Origin: Brevibacillus laterosporus
Lineage (GTDB): Bacteria > Bacillota > Bacilli > Brevibacillales > Brevibacillaceae
DNA: 64,000 bases
Reading direction: 5' to 3'
NCBI GenBank assembly: GCA_007833815.1
Contig: CP033464.1
Span: forward strand, 4,272,001-4,336,000
Shown one piece after another: positions 54,757 through 63,793 of this stretch. A model generated the notes under the pieces. It ran no database searches. It was not told the origin of the DNA and saw nothing but the letters and a program-made list of their open reading frames with translations. How positions within the stretch are numbered: position 1 is the first letter of the stretch; every line of letters starts with the position of its first letter. A program made the translations under genes and the position numbers.

Positions 54757-55113
54757 TTAGTGTTTGATCATTCCTTTATTCATTGCCTGCATACACTCTT
54801 CCAACCATCCCAAGGCCTTGGCTTGCTCTGGTACTTCTCTTACTTCTTGATACGCTTGTTCTACCAGCTTTTTGACTAAAAATAGACTGGAGAAGTCTAA
54901 AGCCATAACCACTTGTTTAGGCGGTTGCGTCTGTTCTTTTAAGGCTTCAACGCCATCTAATAGAACTGCCGCTGTCTTTTCAGCCACTTCATTTAATTGC
55001 TCATGCTGTCTTAATTCATCGTAAAAGCTATCATACAAACGGCACAAGATTAAAAATGCCTGCGTGCTAAGTATCACTTCGTTTGTATGTAGATGCATCA
55101 TTGAGTCTTCCAC
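54757..55113 (-). CDS. Hypothetical helical protein, 118 aa
   Basis: I do not recognise the family. The protein is soluble and predicted to be helical throughout, with heptad-like leucines (STQAFLILCRLYDSFYDELR, EVAEKTAAVLLDGVEALKEQ). I chose GTG at 55113, with GGAGG 7 nt upstream; the frame is open eight codons more. It lies upstream of the TPP riboswitch, reading in the same direction, and may end at the riboswitch region without its own clear terminator. Nothing in the sequence shows a function. Confidence 0.65.
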   Translation of the reverse strand: MEDSMMHLHTNEVILSTQAFLILCRLYDSFYDELRQHEQLNEVAEKTAAVLLDGVEALKEQTQPPKQVVMALDFSSLFLVKKLVEQAYQEVREVPEQAKALGWLEECMQAMNKGMIKH

Positions 55114-55285
55114 AAGTATGCCTCCGTCTCTTCCCATCTATCTGCCGTAGATTTACTGTTATTATACCATGAATGTTTCCTCTAGGTGGCATTTTGCCCA
55201 GTTCTACCTACTGTTAGCTTGCATTCATTATAAATAACAATAATCTAAGTATTACAAAGTATATTATATTATTGAAATTATTATA

Positions 55286-55332
55286 CAGAAGAAAAAGTCC
55301 CCTTTTGTTTAAAAAGGGGACTTTTTCTTCTG
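55286..55332. terminator. Bidirectional intrinsic terminator with a 21-bp stem
   Basis: CAGAAGAAAAAGTCCCCTTTT (55286-55306, written here in full as one arm) has its perfect complement at 55312-55332 over a 5-nt loop. The arms contain T-runs on both strands. It lies 13 nt after the stop of the small minus-strand gene. Confidence 0.9.
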
Positions 55333-55345
55333 TGCTACATTCCTT

Positions 55346-55459
55346 TTATTCTTTATGTGTGTTTCCATTGTCACGAATGTTACTGTTTTGATCATTGGTA
55401 TCTAGAGTTTTGCCTCTGTTTTTCGACTTATTTTGAGATTTGTTGTTCTTACTGGACAT
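55346..55459 (-). CDS. Small Asn/Lys-rich protein, 37 aa
   Basis: This is a very short, highly charged protein (MSSKNNKSQNKSKNRGKTLD, then NIRDNGNTHKE) with no hydrophobic segment. The ATG at 55459 follows GGGAGGTGAG at a spacing of about 9-11 nt, and a 21-bp terminator lies just after the stop, which together support a real gene. The composition resembles small spore-associated proteins of Bacillales, but I cannot name the family. Confidence 0.5.
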   Translation of the reverse strand: MSSKNNKSQNKSKNRGKTLDTNDQNSNIRDNGNTHKE

Positions 55460-55656
55460 AGCTTCTCTCACCTCCCGCTCGATCGGTTTAGTTTCTCCGA
55501 TGTTTGCGGAAGTTACGCATATGGTACATGTACACTCATAAATAGTCACCTTTGTAAATGTATAAATTTCTATAAATGATTTGCTCCTAGGGTAATTACC
55601 TTTTATCCTAATCTTAGTAACAACATTCAGAATTCACATAGATAGGTGGAAACTAC

Positions 55657-56238
55657 ATGCTCGTTATTGATCCCGTCCAATTAGAAGGAACACTAGTCCT
55701 GATTGAACCACTTCAACCTGAGCACGAAGCGGAACTACAACAAGTAGGAAGCTACCCAGAAATTTGGACCTTTTTACCGAAAGCGAATGTCACCAACGAG
55801 GATTGGCAGGCTTATTTTAAAAAAGCATATGATGCAAAGGAAGCAGGATTGGAATTTCCCTTTATCATTAGGGAGTGCTCCTCTAGGGAAATTATTGGCT
55901 CAACTCGCTTCATTAACATCTCCAGTAAGGATGATCACTTAGAACTTGGCTCAACCTGGCTCACTCCACGCGTTTGGAAAACGGGGGTTAATACGGAATG
56001 TAAATTTTTGTTGCTGAGCTATTGCTTTGAACAGCTTGGTTGTGTGCGTGTTCAAATTAAAACGGATTCACGCAATGAGAACTCACAGCGAGCTATTCGC
56101 CGGATCGGAGCTACGTATGAAGGAACATTACGCAAGAATATGCGTCTAGCAAATGGTTTTGTCCGTGATACCGTCATGTTTTCCATTATTGATAGCGAAT
56201 GGGATCAAGTAAAAGAAAAGCTAGCCCGTATGTTATAG
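55657..56238 (+). CDS. GNAT N-acetyltransferase (RimJ/RimL-like)
   Basis: This 193-aa protein of the GNAT fold probably transfers an acetyl group from acetyl-CoA to an amino group. It has LEGTLVLIEPLQPEHEAELQ, REIIGSTRFINISSKDDHLE, LGSTWLTPRVWKTGVNTECK and VQIKTDSRNENSQRAIRRIG, followed by YEGTLRKNMRLANGFVRDTV. The last two blocks are typical of the RimJ/RimL subgroup. The ATG at 55657 has AGGTGG 8 nt upstream. It is monocistronic. The substrate is unknown; the family includes ribosomal protein and small-molecule acetyltransferases. Confidence 0.85.
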   Translation: MLVIDPVQLEGTLVLIEPLQPEHEAELQQVGSYPEIWTFLPKANVTNEDWQAYFKKAYDAKEAGLEFPFIIRECSSREIIGSTRFINISSKDDHLELGSTWLTPRVWKTGVNTECKFLLLSYCFEQLGCVRVQIKTDSRNENSQRAIRRIGATYEGTLRKNMRLANGFVRDTVMFSIIDSEWDQVKEKLARML

Positions 56239-56389
56239 CGTTCGTTCATAGGGAATATCCCCTAAACCAAAAAAACTCCCTATTTCGCTCATTTTGTACA
56301 ATCTTAGGCTAGATCAATGCATCCAGTTCGTGTACAGTTAAGAATAGATATCAACAAGCGATGATTGATTAATGAGGTGACCTCTTTTC

Positions 56390-58153
56390 ATGCATACAAA
56401 TTTACGAACTTTTATCCAGCAACTGCGTGATGAAGGACAACTGGTGCAGATTGACACCCCTGTTGATCCTTATTTGGAATTGGCTGAAATACACCGTCGA
56501 GTGATCGACGAACAAGGACCAGCTCTATTGTTTACAAATGTAAAAGGAAAAGACTTTCCCATCGTAACCAACCTATTTGGAACCCGTGAGCGCGTCGATA
56601 TGGCATTCGGGCCAAAACCTGAAAAGATTATTCAACAATTAGTAAGCAACATGGACAAGCTAATGCCCCCTAAGCTCTCTTCTCTTTGGGGATTGCGTGA
56701 CCCCTTGCTAAGTGTCATGAAAACAGGTACGAAAAACGTATCTCTTAAAAATGCTCCTGTCGGTCAGGTACATACGACAGAAGTGAATTTAAATGAACTA
56801 CCTGCAATTACTAGCTGGCATGAAGATGGTGGCCCGTTCGTTACACTACCACTTGTCTACACAGAGCATCCCGTGAATAAGGAACACAACCTAGGGATGT
56901 ACCGTATACAGCTTTATGATGAAAATACAACCGGTATTCACTGGCAAATTCATAAAGGCGGGGGCTTCCACTATTACGAGGCAGAAAAACGTAATCGCGC
57001 CCTACCTGTTACCCTGACAGTAGGTGGACCGCCTGCTCTGATTGTCTCTGCTATCGCTCCTCTACCGGAAATGGTACCGGAGCTCATTTTCTCCTCCCTA
57101 TTAATGGGAGACAAGCTTGGGATGACCGAGGTGGCTAATCATCCACATAAAATTATTTCGGAAGCAGAGTTCGTGTTTGGTGGGATTGTCCCTCCGCACG
57201 TCCGTCGTCCCGAGGGTCCTTTTGGCGACCATTTTGGCTATTATTCCTTAGCTCACGACTTCCCGGTCTTTCATGTACAACAGATGTGGCGTAGAGAAGA
57301 TGCTATCTATCCAGCTACCGTGGTTGGTAAACCCCGTCAAGAAGATTTCTTTATTGGTGAGTATCTTCAAAGCCTGCTGTCACCACTATTCCCTGTCGTT
57401 ATGCCTGGGGTTAAAGCTCTTTGGACGTATGGAGAAACAGGCTTCCATGCCTTAGCAGGTGCAATCGTACGAGAAAGCTACTACAAAGAAGCGATGGCCC
57501 ATGCCTTTAGAATATTAGGCGAGGGTCAGCTTACATTAACTAAGTTTTTAATGGTAACGGATGTACACTGCGATCTGTCTCAGTTCAGTAAGTTTTTAGA
57601 AATCGTTCTAGCACGTTTCCAACCTGAACGTGATCTATTAATCGTCAACGATACCTCCAATGATACACTTGATTATACTGGTCGCAAATTTAACCATGGT
57701 AGCAAAGGCGTAATGCTAGGCATTGGTGACCCTGTTCGTGATCTCTTGCACACATACAACGGACCAGACATCCCGCGTTTTCCGCATGTGGAAGTCTTTT
57801 GTCCAGGCTGTCTCGTGATTTCTGGGCCAAAATTTGAAGATGATCCGCAATTAGGCGAGAGTTTGATTGCCTATGCAAACGAACATCTAGCTGACTGGCC
57901 AATGATTTGTATCGTAGATGATGCAGCTATCTCTCGCAAAGAAAGTAGCTTCCTATGGACTGTCTTTACTCGATTCGATCCAGCGAACGACCTATATGCC
58001 AAGTCAAACATTGTTCGGAACAAAATTCGTTATGAGGGGCCATTAATCGTGGATGCCCGTATGAAGCCATTCTATCCAGCAGAAGTAGAAACACGTCCTG
58101 ACATCGACAAATTGGTCAGCAGACGTTGGAAGGAATATTTCCCTCATCTATAA
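56390..58153 (+). CDS. UbiD-family decarboxylase
   Basis: UbiD-family enzymes use prenylated FMN to decarboxylate unsaturated or aromatic acids. The 587-aa protein has ITSWHEDGGPFVTLPLVYTE, NLGMYRIQLYDENTTGIHWQ, IHKGGGFHYYEAE, SEAEFVFGGIVPPHVRRPEG and GPFGDHFGYYS. The GMYR and EAEFV...EGPFG blocks carry prFMN-binding and catalytic residues. The ATG at 56390 has GAGGTG upstream, and a terminator follows. Its partner, the prenyltransferase UbiX, is not in the window. It is longer than YclC-type phenolic acid decarboxylases; a role in menaquinone biosynthesis is possible, but the substrate is not evident. Confidence 0.88.
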   Translation: MHTNLRTFIQQLRDEGQLVQIDTPVDPYLELAEIHRRVIDEQGPALLFTNVKGKDFPIVTNLFGTRERVDMAFGPKPEKIIQQLVSNMDKLMPPKLSSLWGLRDPLLSVMKTGTKNVSLKNAPVGQVHTTEVNLNELPAITSWHEDGGPFVTLPLVYTEHPVNKEHNLGMYRIQLYDENTTGIHWQIHKGGGFHYYEAEKRNRALPVTLTVGGPPALIVSAIAPLPEMVPELIFSSLLMGDKLGMTEVANHPHKIISEAEFVFGGIVPPHVRRPEGPFGDHFGYYSLAHDFPVFHVQQMWRREDAIYPATVVGKPRQEDFFIGEYLQSLLSPLFPVVMPGVKALWTYGETGFHALAGAIVRESYYKEAMAHAFRILGEGQLTLTKFLMVTDVHCDLSQFSKFLEIVLARFQPERDLLIVNDTSNDTLDYTGRKFNHGSKGVMLGIGDPVRDLLHTYNGPDIPRFPHVEVFCPGCLVISGPKFEDDPQLGESLIAYANEHLADWPMICIVDDAAISRKESSFLWTVFTRFDPANDLYAKSNIVRNKIRYEGPLIVDARMKPFYPAEVETRPDIDKLVSRRWKEYFPHL

Positions 58154-58162
58154 GATGATGAT

Positions 58163-58207
58163 CAGAAAACCTCCTACCTCTTGCAAAAGTGGTGAGGAGG
58201 TTTTCTG
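58163..58207 (+). terminator. Intrinsic terminator between the UbiD gene and nadE
   Basis: CAGAAAACCTCC (58163-58174) is perfectly complementary to GGAGGTTTTCTG (58196-58207). The T-run lies within the 3' arm. Confidence 0.75.
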
Positions 58208-58279
58208 ATGTCAGATTTACTTTGCAATGAAAACCCATATAATATAAAAGAAGAGAGACGGGGCAATGGAGGGATAAGC

Positions 58280-59107
58280 ATGCGACAAAAACAAATCCAA
58301 GCGGAACTTGGTGTGCAACCGACCATCGATCCGCAACAAGAGATCCGATCACGAGTAGAATTTTTAAAAGAGTATCTGCTTGCTACTCACACAAAAGGCT
58401 ATGTACTTGGTATCAGTGGCGGACAAGATTCCTCGCTGGCAGGACGTCTCGCCCAACTTGCTGTGGAAGAGATCCGACAAGAAACCGGCAAGGATTATAG
58501 CTTTATCGCTGTTCGTTTGCCATATGGAGTTCAACAAGATGAAGATGATGCCCAGCGTGCTCTAGCTTTTATTAAGCCTGATCGTACGGTAACAGTTAAT
58601 ATAAAGCCAGCAGTGGATGCTTCCGTGCAAGCCTTTGAGGAAGCGACTGGAGAACCATTATCTCATTTCCTAAAAGGAAACATTAAAGCACGCGAACGCA
58701 TGAAAGTTCAATATGATCTAGGTGCCAATTACCAATTATTGGTTATCGGGACAGATCATGCGGCTGAAGCTGTTACTGGCTTTTTCACTAAGTTCGGAGA
58801 TGGTGGTTGTGATGTAACACCGCTCGCAGGCCTTAGCAAGCGTCAGGGTAAACAAGTGCTACATGCTCTTGGTGCAGAGGAAGCCCTATATGTAAAGGTA
58901 CCAACAGCAGATCTTGAAGACGATAAACCACTTTTGCCTGATGAAACAGCGCTTGGCATGTCCTACGAGCAATTGGATGATTATTTGGAGGGTAAATCCG
59001 TCCCCGCCGATATTGCCGAAAAGATTGACCAGCGATACATACGTACAGCTCACAAGCGTCACCTACCTGTTACCCCATTTGATTCATGGTGGAAGGAACA
59101 AAAATAA
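58280..59107 (+). CDS. nadE: NH3-dependent NAD+ synthetase
   Basis: NadE amidates nicotinic acid adenine dinucleotide to NAD+ with ATP and ammonia. The 275-aa protein has the PP-loop in [20 protein letters not shown], then [54 protein letters not shown] and [20 protein letters not shown]. It has no glutaminase domain. The ATG at 58280 has GGAGGG 7 nt upstream; the frame is open 24 codons further without a usable site. It is monocistronic between two hairpins. Confidence 0.96.
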   Translation: MRQKQIQAELGVQPTIDPQQEIRSRVEFLKEYLLATHTKGYVLGISGGQDSSLAGRLAQLAVEEIRQETGKDYSFIAVRLPYGVQQDEDDAQRALAFIKPDRTVTVNIKPAVDASVQAFEEATGEPLSHFLKGNIKARERMKVQYDLGANYQLLVIGTDHAAEAVTGFFTKFGDGGCDVTPLAGLSKRQGKQVLHALGAEEALYVKVPTADLEDDKPLLPDETALGMSYEQLDDYLEGKSVPADIAEKIDQRYIRTAHKRHLPVTPFDSWWKEQK

Positions 59108-59117
59108 AGAATTCGAG

Positions 59118-59146
59118 CAGGTTAGCAGGTTTGTAAAGCTAACCTG
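59118..59146 (+). terminator. Intrinsic terminator after nadE
   Basis: CAGGTTAGC (59118-59126) is perfectly complementary to GCTAACCTG (59138-59146), followed by TTTTTATTT. Confidence 0.9.
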
Positions 59147-59183
59147 TTTTTATTTACACGAATACTGCTTCCTCAACTGCTAG

Positions 59184-60185
59184 TTATTCCTGTTCATGAT
59201 CAAAAAACAGCGTCAATAACTCCTCAACCGTAATGGCTCCGAAATAGGTTGGCAAGTGAAGTGACTCCAATACTTCACGGATTGCTTGTTTTTCCATCGG
59301 AATTTCAGCCAGCTTCTGCTCGATATCTGCTACTTCACCTACTCCAAAGAAATCGCCATAAATTTTAGCTTGTTTGATTTTTCCCTTCTCCACATCTAGG
59401 CGTAGCTCAATCGTTCCTACCGGAAAACGTTTGGTTTGTTGGAAGTTGCTCTTAGGTGATTTTCCATAATTCCACTCCCAATTCTGATAGCGTTCCTTGG
59501 ATAGCTCGTGAATGTTTTTCAAATCCTCTTCTGTAAACACGTATTCGCTCACTTCACCTTGAGCAAAAATGGAGCGTAAGATCTGTTGTTTAAACTCTCC
59601 GATCGTCATTGGCTCTTGTAAAAATTCTGTGATATTAGCTACCCTGCTACGGATTGATTTAATACCCTTTGATTCAATTTTGGCTGCATTCACCTTCAGT
59701 GCTGATACAACGTTCTCCATTTCAGAATGAAACAAGAGTGTACCGTGGCTAAACATACGTCCTTTTGTCGAGTATTGAGCATTGCCAGAAATTTTACGTT
59801 CGCCTACTTGAATATCGTTTCGCCCGCTTAATTCAGCCTCTACACCCATTTCTTTCAAAGCTAACACGACTGGCTGAGTAAATTTTTTAAAGTTGTGAAA
59901 CGACTTCCCATCGTCATTAGTAATAAAACTAAAGTTTAAGTTGCCTAAATCGTGATAGACCGCCCCACCACCTGATAAGCGACGGACAATGTGAATATGG
60001 TGTTCATCCACATAATCTGCGTTTATTTCTTCGATCGTGTTTTGATTTTTACCGATAATAATGGATGGTTCATTTATGTAAAATAACAGATAATCGTCAT
60101 CTGCCGGCAGGTGTTTTAAGGCATATTCCTCAATAGCTAAATTAATTCGTGGGTCTGTGATGCCTTGATTGTCAATGAATTTCAT
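59184..60185 (-). CDS. lplJ: Lipoate-protein ligase
   Basis: This enzyme activates free lipoate with ATP and attaches it to E2 and GcvH lipoyl domains. The 333-aa protein has the biotin/lipoate ligase fold with IIGKNQNTIEEINADYVDEH, VRRLSGGGAVYHDLGNLNFS, the lysine-containing VGERKISGNAQYSTKGR and FSHGTLLFHSEMENVVSALK. The C-terminal accessory domain begins after residue 245 (GTIELRLDVEKGKIKQAKIY). The ATG at 60185 has GGAGGG upstream. It is of the length of LplJ of B. subtilis. It is next to a LysR gene but separated by about 70 nt. Confidence 0.93.
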   Translation of the reverse strand: MKFIDNQGITDPRINLAIEEYALKHLPADDDYLLFYINEPSIIIGKNQNTIEEINADYVDEHHIHIVRRLSGGGAVYHDLGNLNFSFITNDDGKSFHNFKKFTQPVVLALKEMGVEAELSGRNDIQVGERKISGNAQYSTKGRMFSHGTLLFHSEMENVVSALKVNAAKIESKGIKSIRSRVANITEFLQEPMTIGEFKQQILRSIFAQGEVSEYVFTEEDLKNIHELSKERYQNWEWNYGKSPKSNFQQTKRFPVGTIELRLDVEKGKIKQAKIYGDFFGVGEVADIEQKLAEIPMEKQAIREVLESLHLPTYFGAITVEELLTLFFDHEQE

Positions 60186-60257
60186 ATAGACGCCCTCCAG
60201 TGCCAGTTCTCAGTAAGAATGATTTTCAATCTATTATCTCATCTCTTGCTCTGTTGC

Positions 60258-61145
60258 TCAAGCCTCAGGAGATTGCAATATCATGTCTTCGAAAACGAGA
60301 GCGGCCCTGCTTTTTGGCCTATTTTTTTTGGTAATGAGCGAGAAAAGACGTTTGTGAGGCTTTGCGCTGATAGCTAACGCTTTACATTCTTTCAAAAAAA
60401 CTTCCCGTTTAGCAATCAGTCCAGAGACAATTGAAATGCCTAAGCCTGCCATGACTGCTTCCTTAACCGCTTGGCTACTACTAAATTCATAATAACGCTT
60501 TACATGAACACCTAGCTCTTGAATAATACCATCGCTTTGCTCACGTGTCCCTGACCCCGATTCACGGAAAATCCACACTTGATTCTCTAAATCTACTTGG
60601 GTAGCTACTTTTTTACGTGCCAAAGAGTGATCGTTTGGCACAAGCAACACCAGTTGATCTTCCATAAAAACCTGCACATCTACGTCTGGGCTACTACTCG
60701 AGCCTTCGATTAGTCCCACATCAATTTTCTCATCTAACAATGCCTCAATAATTTCTCGTGTGTTATTAATTTTAACCTGCGCCTGTACTTTGGGATATTC
60801 CTTCGTATACATAACCAATTGCTTAGGCAAAAAATATTCACCAACCGTATAACTCGCACCTAGAGTAAGTGGGCCACTTACTTCCTGCTTGAGGGCTTGC
60901 AATTCCGAGCGTGTTTCATCTACTGCATATAGGATTTGCTTTGCTTTCTGATAAAAAAACTCACCTGCTTTAGTCACCCTCACATGTTTGGGGGAACGAA
61001 TAATAAAGCTGGTATCGTATTCCTCTTCTAAGTGACGAATATGTAAACTGACCGCGGGTTGCGACAGATTAAGCTCCTCGGCAGCTCGGGAGAAGTTTTG
61101 TTTTTCTACTACCTTTACAAAAATACGTAGGGAATCGAAATTCAT
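60258..61145 (-). CDS. LysR-family transcriptional regulator
   Basis: This 295-aa protein has the N-terminal LysR helix-turn-helix (FVKVVEKQNFSRAAEELNLS, then QPAVSLHIRHLEEEYDTSFI) and a type 2 periplasmic-binding-like effector domain (GPLTLGASYTVGEYFLPKQL, DVGLIEGSSSSPDVDVQVFM, WIFRESGSGTREQSDGIIQE). The overall pattern resembles the CysL/CbbR-type group. The ATG at 61145 has GAGGAGG about 11 nt upstream. It lies upstream of lplJ in the same direction; regulation of lplJ is possible but not shown. The effector is unknown. Confidence 0.9.
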   Translation of the reverse strand: MNFDSLRIFVKVVEKQNFSRAAEELNLSQPAVSLHIRHLEEEYDTSFIIRSPKHVRVTKAGEFFYQKAKQILYAVDETRSELQALKQEVSGPLTLGASYTVGEYFLPKQLVMYTKEYPKVQAQVKINNTREIIEALLDEKIDVGLIEGSSSSPDVDVQVFMEDQLVLLVPNDHSLARKKVATQVDLENQVWIFRESGSGTREQSDGIIQELGVHVKRYYEFSSSQAVKEAVMAGLGISIVSGLIAKREVFLKECKALAISAKPHKRLFSLITKKNRPKSRAALVFEDMILQSPEA

Positions 61146-61277
61146 GGCTCAGAAGGCCTCCTCTGGCTTGTCTGTTCTCTTCCTTATTCCCTATCAACAC
61201 TAAATCCCCTTCCAGCAGCTAGTAGAAGAGGTTTCGTGTTTTCATGTATCTATGGTCACTAAAATGACTAGATTCTA

Positions 61278-63392
61278 TTATACTTCTTTCCCCTGTGGAG
61301 TAATGATGCTATTTTCTCCATCCTTCTTCACAGTAGCCTTCCCATTCTGAAAGCTAGATGCCCAATCATAGCGTAGCGGAATGACCACCTGGCCCGAAGT
61401 ATTAACGTAACCAAACTTACCATTCTTTTTAACCACAGCTAAGCCCTCGGAAAAAGCAAGCGCATAGTCATACTGATAGTCAACAACAATGTTAACAGAG
61501 CCAGAAGCAACTGAATCTAACTCGACAAATCCCCACTTTCCTGCTCTCTCTCTTGGAATAGGAGTACGTTGTTTTGGTGTGCTAATCTTTGTTTTATCCT
61601 CTACCTTAGCTTTTCCTTGTACATGAGCTTCTGCTTTAGTACGTGCTTCTTGCTCTGCTCTCGCTTTACTTTGTGCTCCTTCCTTTACTGACGAATCCTT
61701 CTTATTCTTCTCTGTTTGTACTAAGGGCTCTATTTTTTTTGTTTGTTGCTGATTCATCTGCTCTTTTTTCAATTGTTCTGCCTTTGCTTTGGCATCTTGT
61801 TCTGCTTTCAACTTAGCTTGCCGCTCTTGTTGCAACACTGTCTCTTGTTGTTTTTCAATAGCTTCTACGTGTTCCAAAGCTTCTTTTTCCAAACGTTCGC
61901 GAGCTTCCCTCTCTATTTTTTCCTTTATCGCATGCTGTTCCATCTGCATATTGATTACTGCTTGCGTCTTAACCTTTTCGTTGGCCCACATAAGTCCACT
62001 GCCAGCTACCAGCAGAATGGCAATAGCCGTACCTATTACAAGTTGCTTTTTACCAAATGTCTTCTGGGGCGCTGATAACTTTTGTTGTGCTGATTGTGAA
62101 GCTGTCTCCTCTTCAGGAAGCCGTTTTTCCTGTAATCTTGTTTCCACTTCAGCAATGATCATCCACAAATCCTGGGCTAGGGCATGTTGAGGTTGGACCT
62201 GCTTCTGTACAGTTCGATAAATTTCTATCGCACGTTCCCAATCCCCATGTTCTTCCCATTGCTTAGCTTGTTCCATCTGCTTATATATAAAAGGTAGGTA
62301 CGCATCATGACTTTGCTCGCTCTTACCTTCCTTTAAAGCATAAGGAGCAAGCACTTGTTCCGTATTTACTTCTGATTCGGGTGGAGAAATGATCACATGC
62401 GGCAAAGCTGCCTGAATGATTGGTTTGCTAGCTCGCTTTTGTTTCTTTGATACTGATATTTCTTCTATATCCATTAATGCAAGTAACCATTCACCGAATG
62501 TAGGGCATTGGTTCAATTCCTTACTCTGCCATGCACGATCAAGTAAGGTAGCAATCTCTTCCCCCCAATGATTGCGAATAGAACCTATCAACAACGGATA
62601 TCTTTCCTTGCTGTAGGAAATCTCTTCTGGCTTAAAATAACTTTCTCCCCAGGCTGCCTCCCTAACCGCTTCATCATACCAGCCTAACATCTCCGCTAGC
62701 AAAATAGCTCCTGAGAAACGATCAGCATATTTACTCCACAAACCAGATTGAGAGGCTTGTGGAGGGGAGTAGCCTGGTGAAGCCGCAAACAAAACATCAG
62801 GGCGCTCCAATCTAGGTCCATATAATTGCTCTACGTCCACCAACTCCACATAGGAAAAGCCATCTTCTATGCTATCTTTAACCAACCTTGGCAAGATCAA
62901 ATTAGGACCAGATAAATCACAGTGGGCCAATCCCTGTTGTTCCATCGTCGATAGCACCTTAGCTAGTGAACGTGCTAATGTCAAGCTGTCTGCTCGGGTT
63001 AATGCCCGTTTATCTAGTATGACATCCATCCAAGTAGGACCTTCTATCCACGGCATGACCACACCGTACATCAGGTCACGATGCTTACTTAACAGCTCTC
63101 CATGTTGCTGAGGCGTCAATATAACTCGATCACAGACAGAAAGCCCTGGTAGAGTAGCAAAATCTCTGATCTGCTCGGACAAGTAAACTTGTTTAGGATC
63201 TTTATATTGATGACGAAACACCTTTAATGCTTTCCAACTAGAAGCTGTTTCTTTTCGCGGAATCAATTGATAGACAATACCTTGACGTCCTTCCTGACCA
63301 TAGGGAACATGAGGAGCAACTGGATGCTCGCCGATTGTATATGTAATTCCGTGTAGATGAAGTTCTTCTTCTACTCTCGGCTGAAATACCAT
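61278..63392 (-). CDS. Membrane-anchored protein kinase with C-terminal WG-like repeats
   Basis: This is a 704-aa protein with four parts. Residues about 15-310 form a Hanks-type kinase domain: the ATP lysine in SWKALKVFRHQYKD, the catalytic loop in GLAHCDLSGPNLILPRL (HCD for HRD, with Asp and Asn kept) and DVEQLYG in place of DFG. A hydrophilic region follows, then one membrane helix near residues 455-472 (IGTAIAILLVAGSGLMW). Next comes a long Lys/Glu/Ala/Gln-rich coiled coil, and finally WG-like repeats (EGLAVVKKNGKFGYVNTSGQ). The ATG at 63392 has AGAGGA upstream. It lies 134 nt downstream of a WXG100 gene, suggesting a link to type VII secretion. Confidence 0.85.
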   Translation of the reverse strand: MVFQPRVEEELHLHGITYTIGEHPVAPHVPYGQEGRQGIVYQLIPRKETASSWKALKVFRHQYKDPKQVYLSEQIRDFATLPGLSVCDRVILTPQQHGELLSKHRDLMYGVVMPWIEGPTWMDVILDKRALTRADSLTLARSLAKVLSTMEQQGLAHCDLSGPNLILPRLVKDSIEDGFSYVELVDVEQLYGPRLERPDVLFAASPGYSPPQASQSGLWSKYADRFSGAILLAEMLGWYDEAVREAAWGESYFKPEEISYSKERYPLLIGSIRNHWGEEIATLLDRAWQSKELNQCPTFGEWLLALMDIEEISVSKKQKRASKPIIQAALPHVIISPPESEVNTEQVLAPYALKEGKSEQSHDAYLPFIYKQMEQAKQWEEHGDWERAIEIYRTVQKQVQPQHALAQDLWMIIAEVETRLQEKRLPEEETASQSAQQKLSAPQKTFGKKQLVIGTAIAILLVAGSGLMWANEKVKTQAVINMQMEQHAIKEKIEREARERLEKEALEHVEAIEKQQETVLQQERQAKLKAEQDAKAKAEQLKKEQMNQQQTKKIEPLVQTEKNKKDSSVKEGAQSKARAEQEARTKAEAHVQGKAKVEDKTKISTPKQRTPIPRERAGKWGFVELDSVASGSVNIVVDYQYDYALAFSEGLAVVKKNGKFGYVNTSGQVVIPLRYDWASSFQNGKATVKKDGENSIITPQGKEV

Positions 63393-63475
63393 GAGGGCTT
63401 CCTCTCTTTCTTACCTATAAAATGTTCTTCCAAAGACCTACCTTGATTTTTTCGTATGTAAACTCTCATAGGGAA

Positions 63476-63507
63476 AAGGACCAGGCTATCTTTCCCACCT
63501 AGTCCTT
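63476..63507 (-). terminator. Hairpin between the WXG100 gene and the kinase gene
   Basis: AAGGACCAGG (63476-63485) pairs with CCTAGTCCTT (63498-63507) with one mismatch. On the minus strand TTTTCCC follows, so it may reduce read-through from the WXG100 gene into the kinase gene. Confidence 0.6.
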
Positions 63508-63526
63508 CTTTCCTTGTCTAGCTTTA

Positions 63527-63793
63527 TTAAGAGTCCGCTTGACGGAACTTCGTCGCGATTGCGTGTAACTCATGTGAAATACTTTCAAGCAATAGCACAA
63601 AACTAGTCATTTGCCTGTTCGCTTCTTGAAATTCATGGAAGAATTTTTGTTTAGTCATCCCGTCCCATTGCCCTTCCATCTGGTGGATTTGTTGGTTGAG
63701 ACGATCAATAACCTGTTGACTTTGTTCTCTGCTTTGCTGAAATTGATTTGCTACTTCATCTACTTGATCAGGTGAAATTAAAATGCGTGACAT
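63527..63793 (-). CDS. WXG100 family (ESAT-6-like) secreted protein
   Basis: This 88-aa helical-hairpin protein has the WxG turn as QWDGMTKQKFFHEFQEAN at the centre. It is flanked by two amphipathic helices (SPDQVDEVANQFQQSREQSQ and MTSFVLLLESISHELHAIAT). Proteins of this type are exported as dimers by type VII (Ess/Yuk) systems. The C-terminal export signal YxxxD/E is not obvious here. The ATG at 63793 has GGGGGG 9 nt upstream. It is the first gene read leftward from the right edge; the secretion ATPase is not in the window. Confidence 0.88.
   Translation of the reverse strand: MSRILISPDQVDEVANQFQQSREQSQQVIDRLNQQIHQMEGQWDGMTKQKFFHEFQEANRQMTSFVLLLESISHELHAIATKFRQADS

Noticed and set aside
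54757..55137. Start at 55137 for the 118-aa protein
   Set aside because: GGAGG lies within that extension, so GTG at 55113 is the better start.
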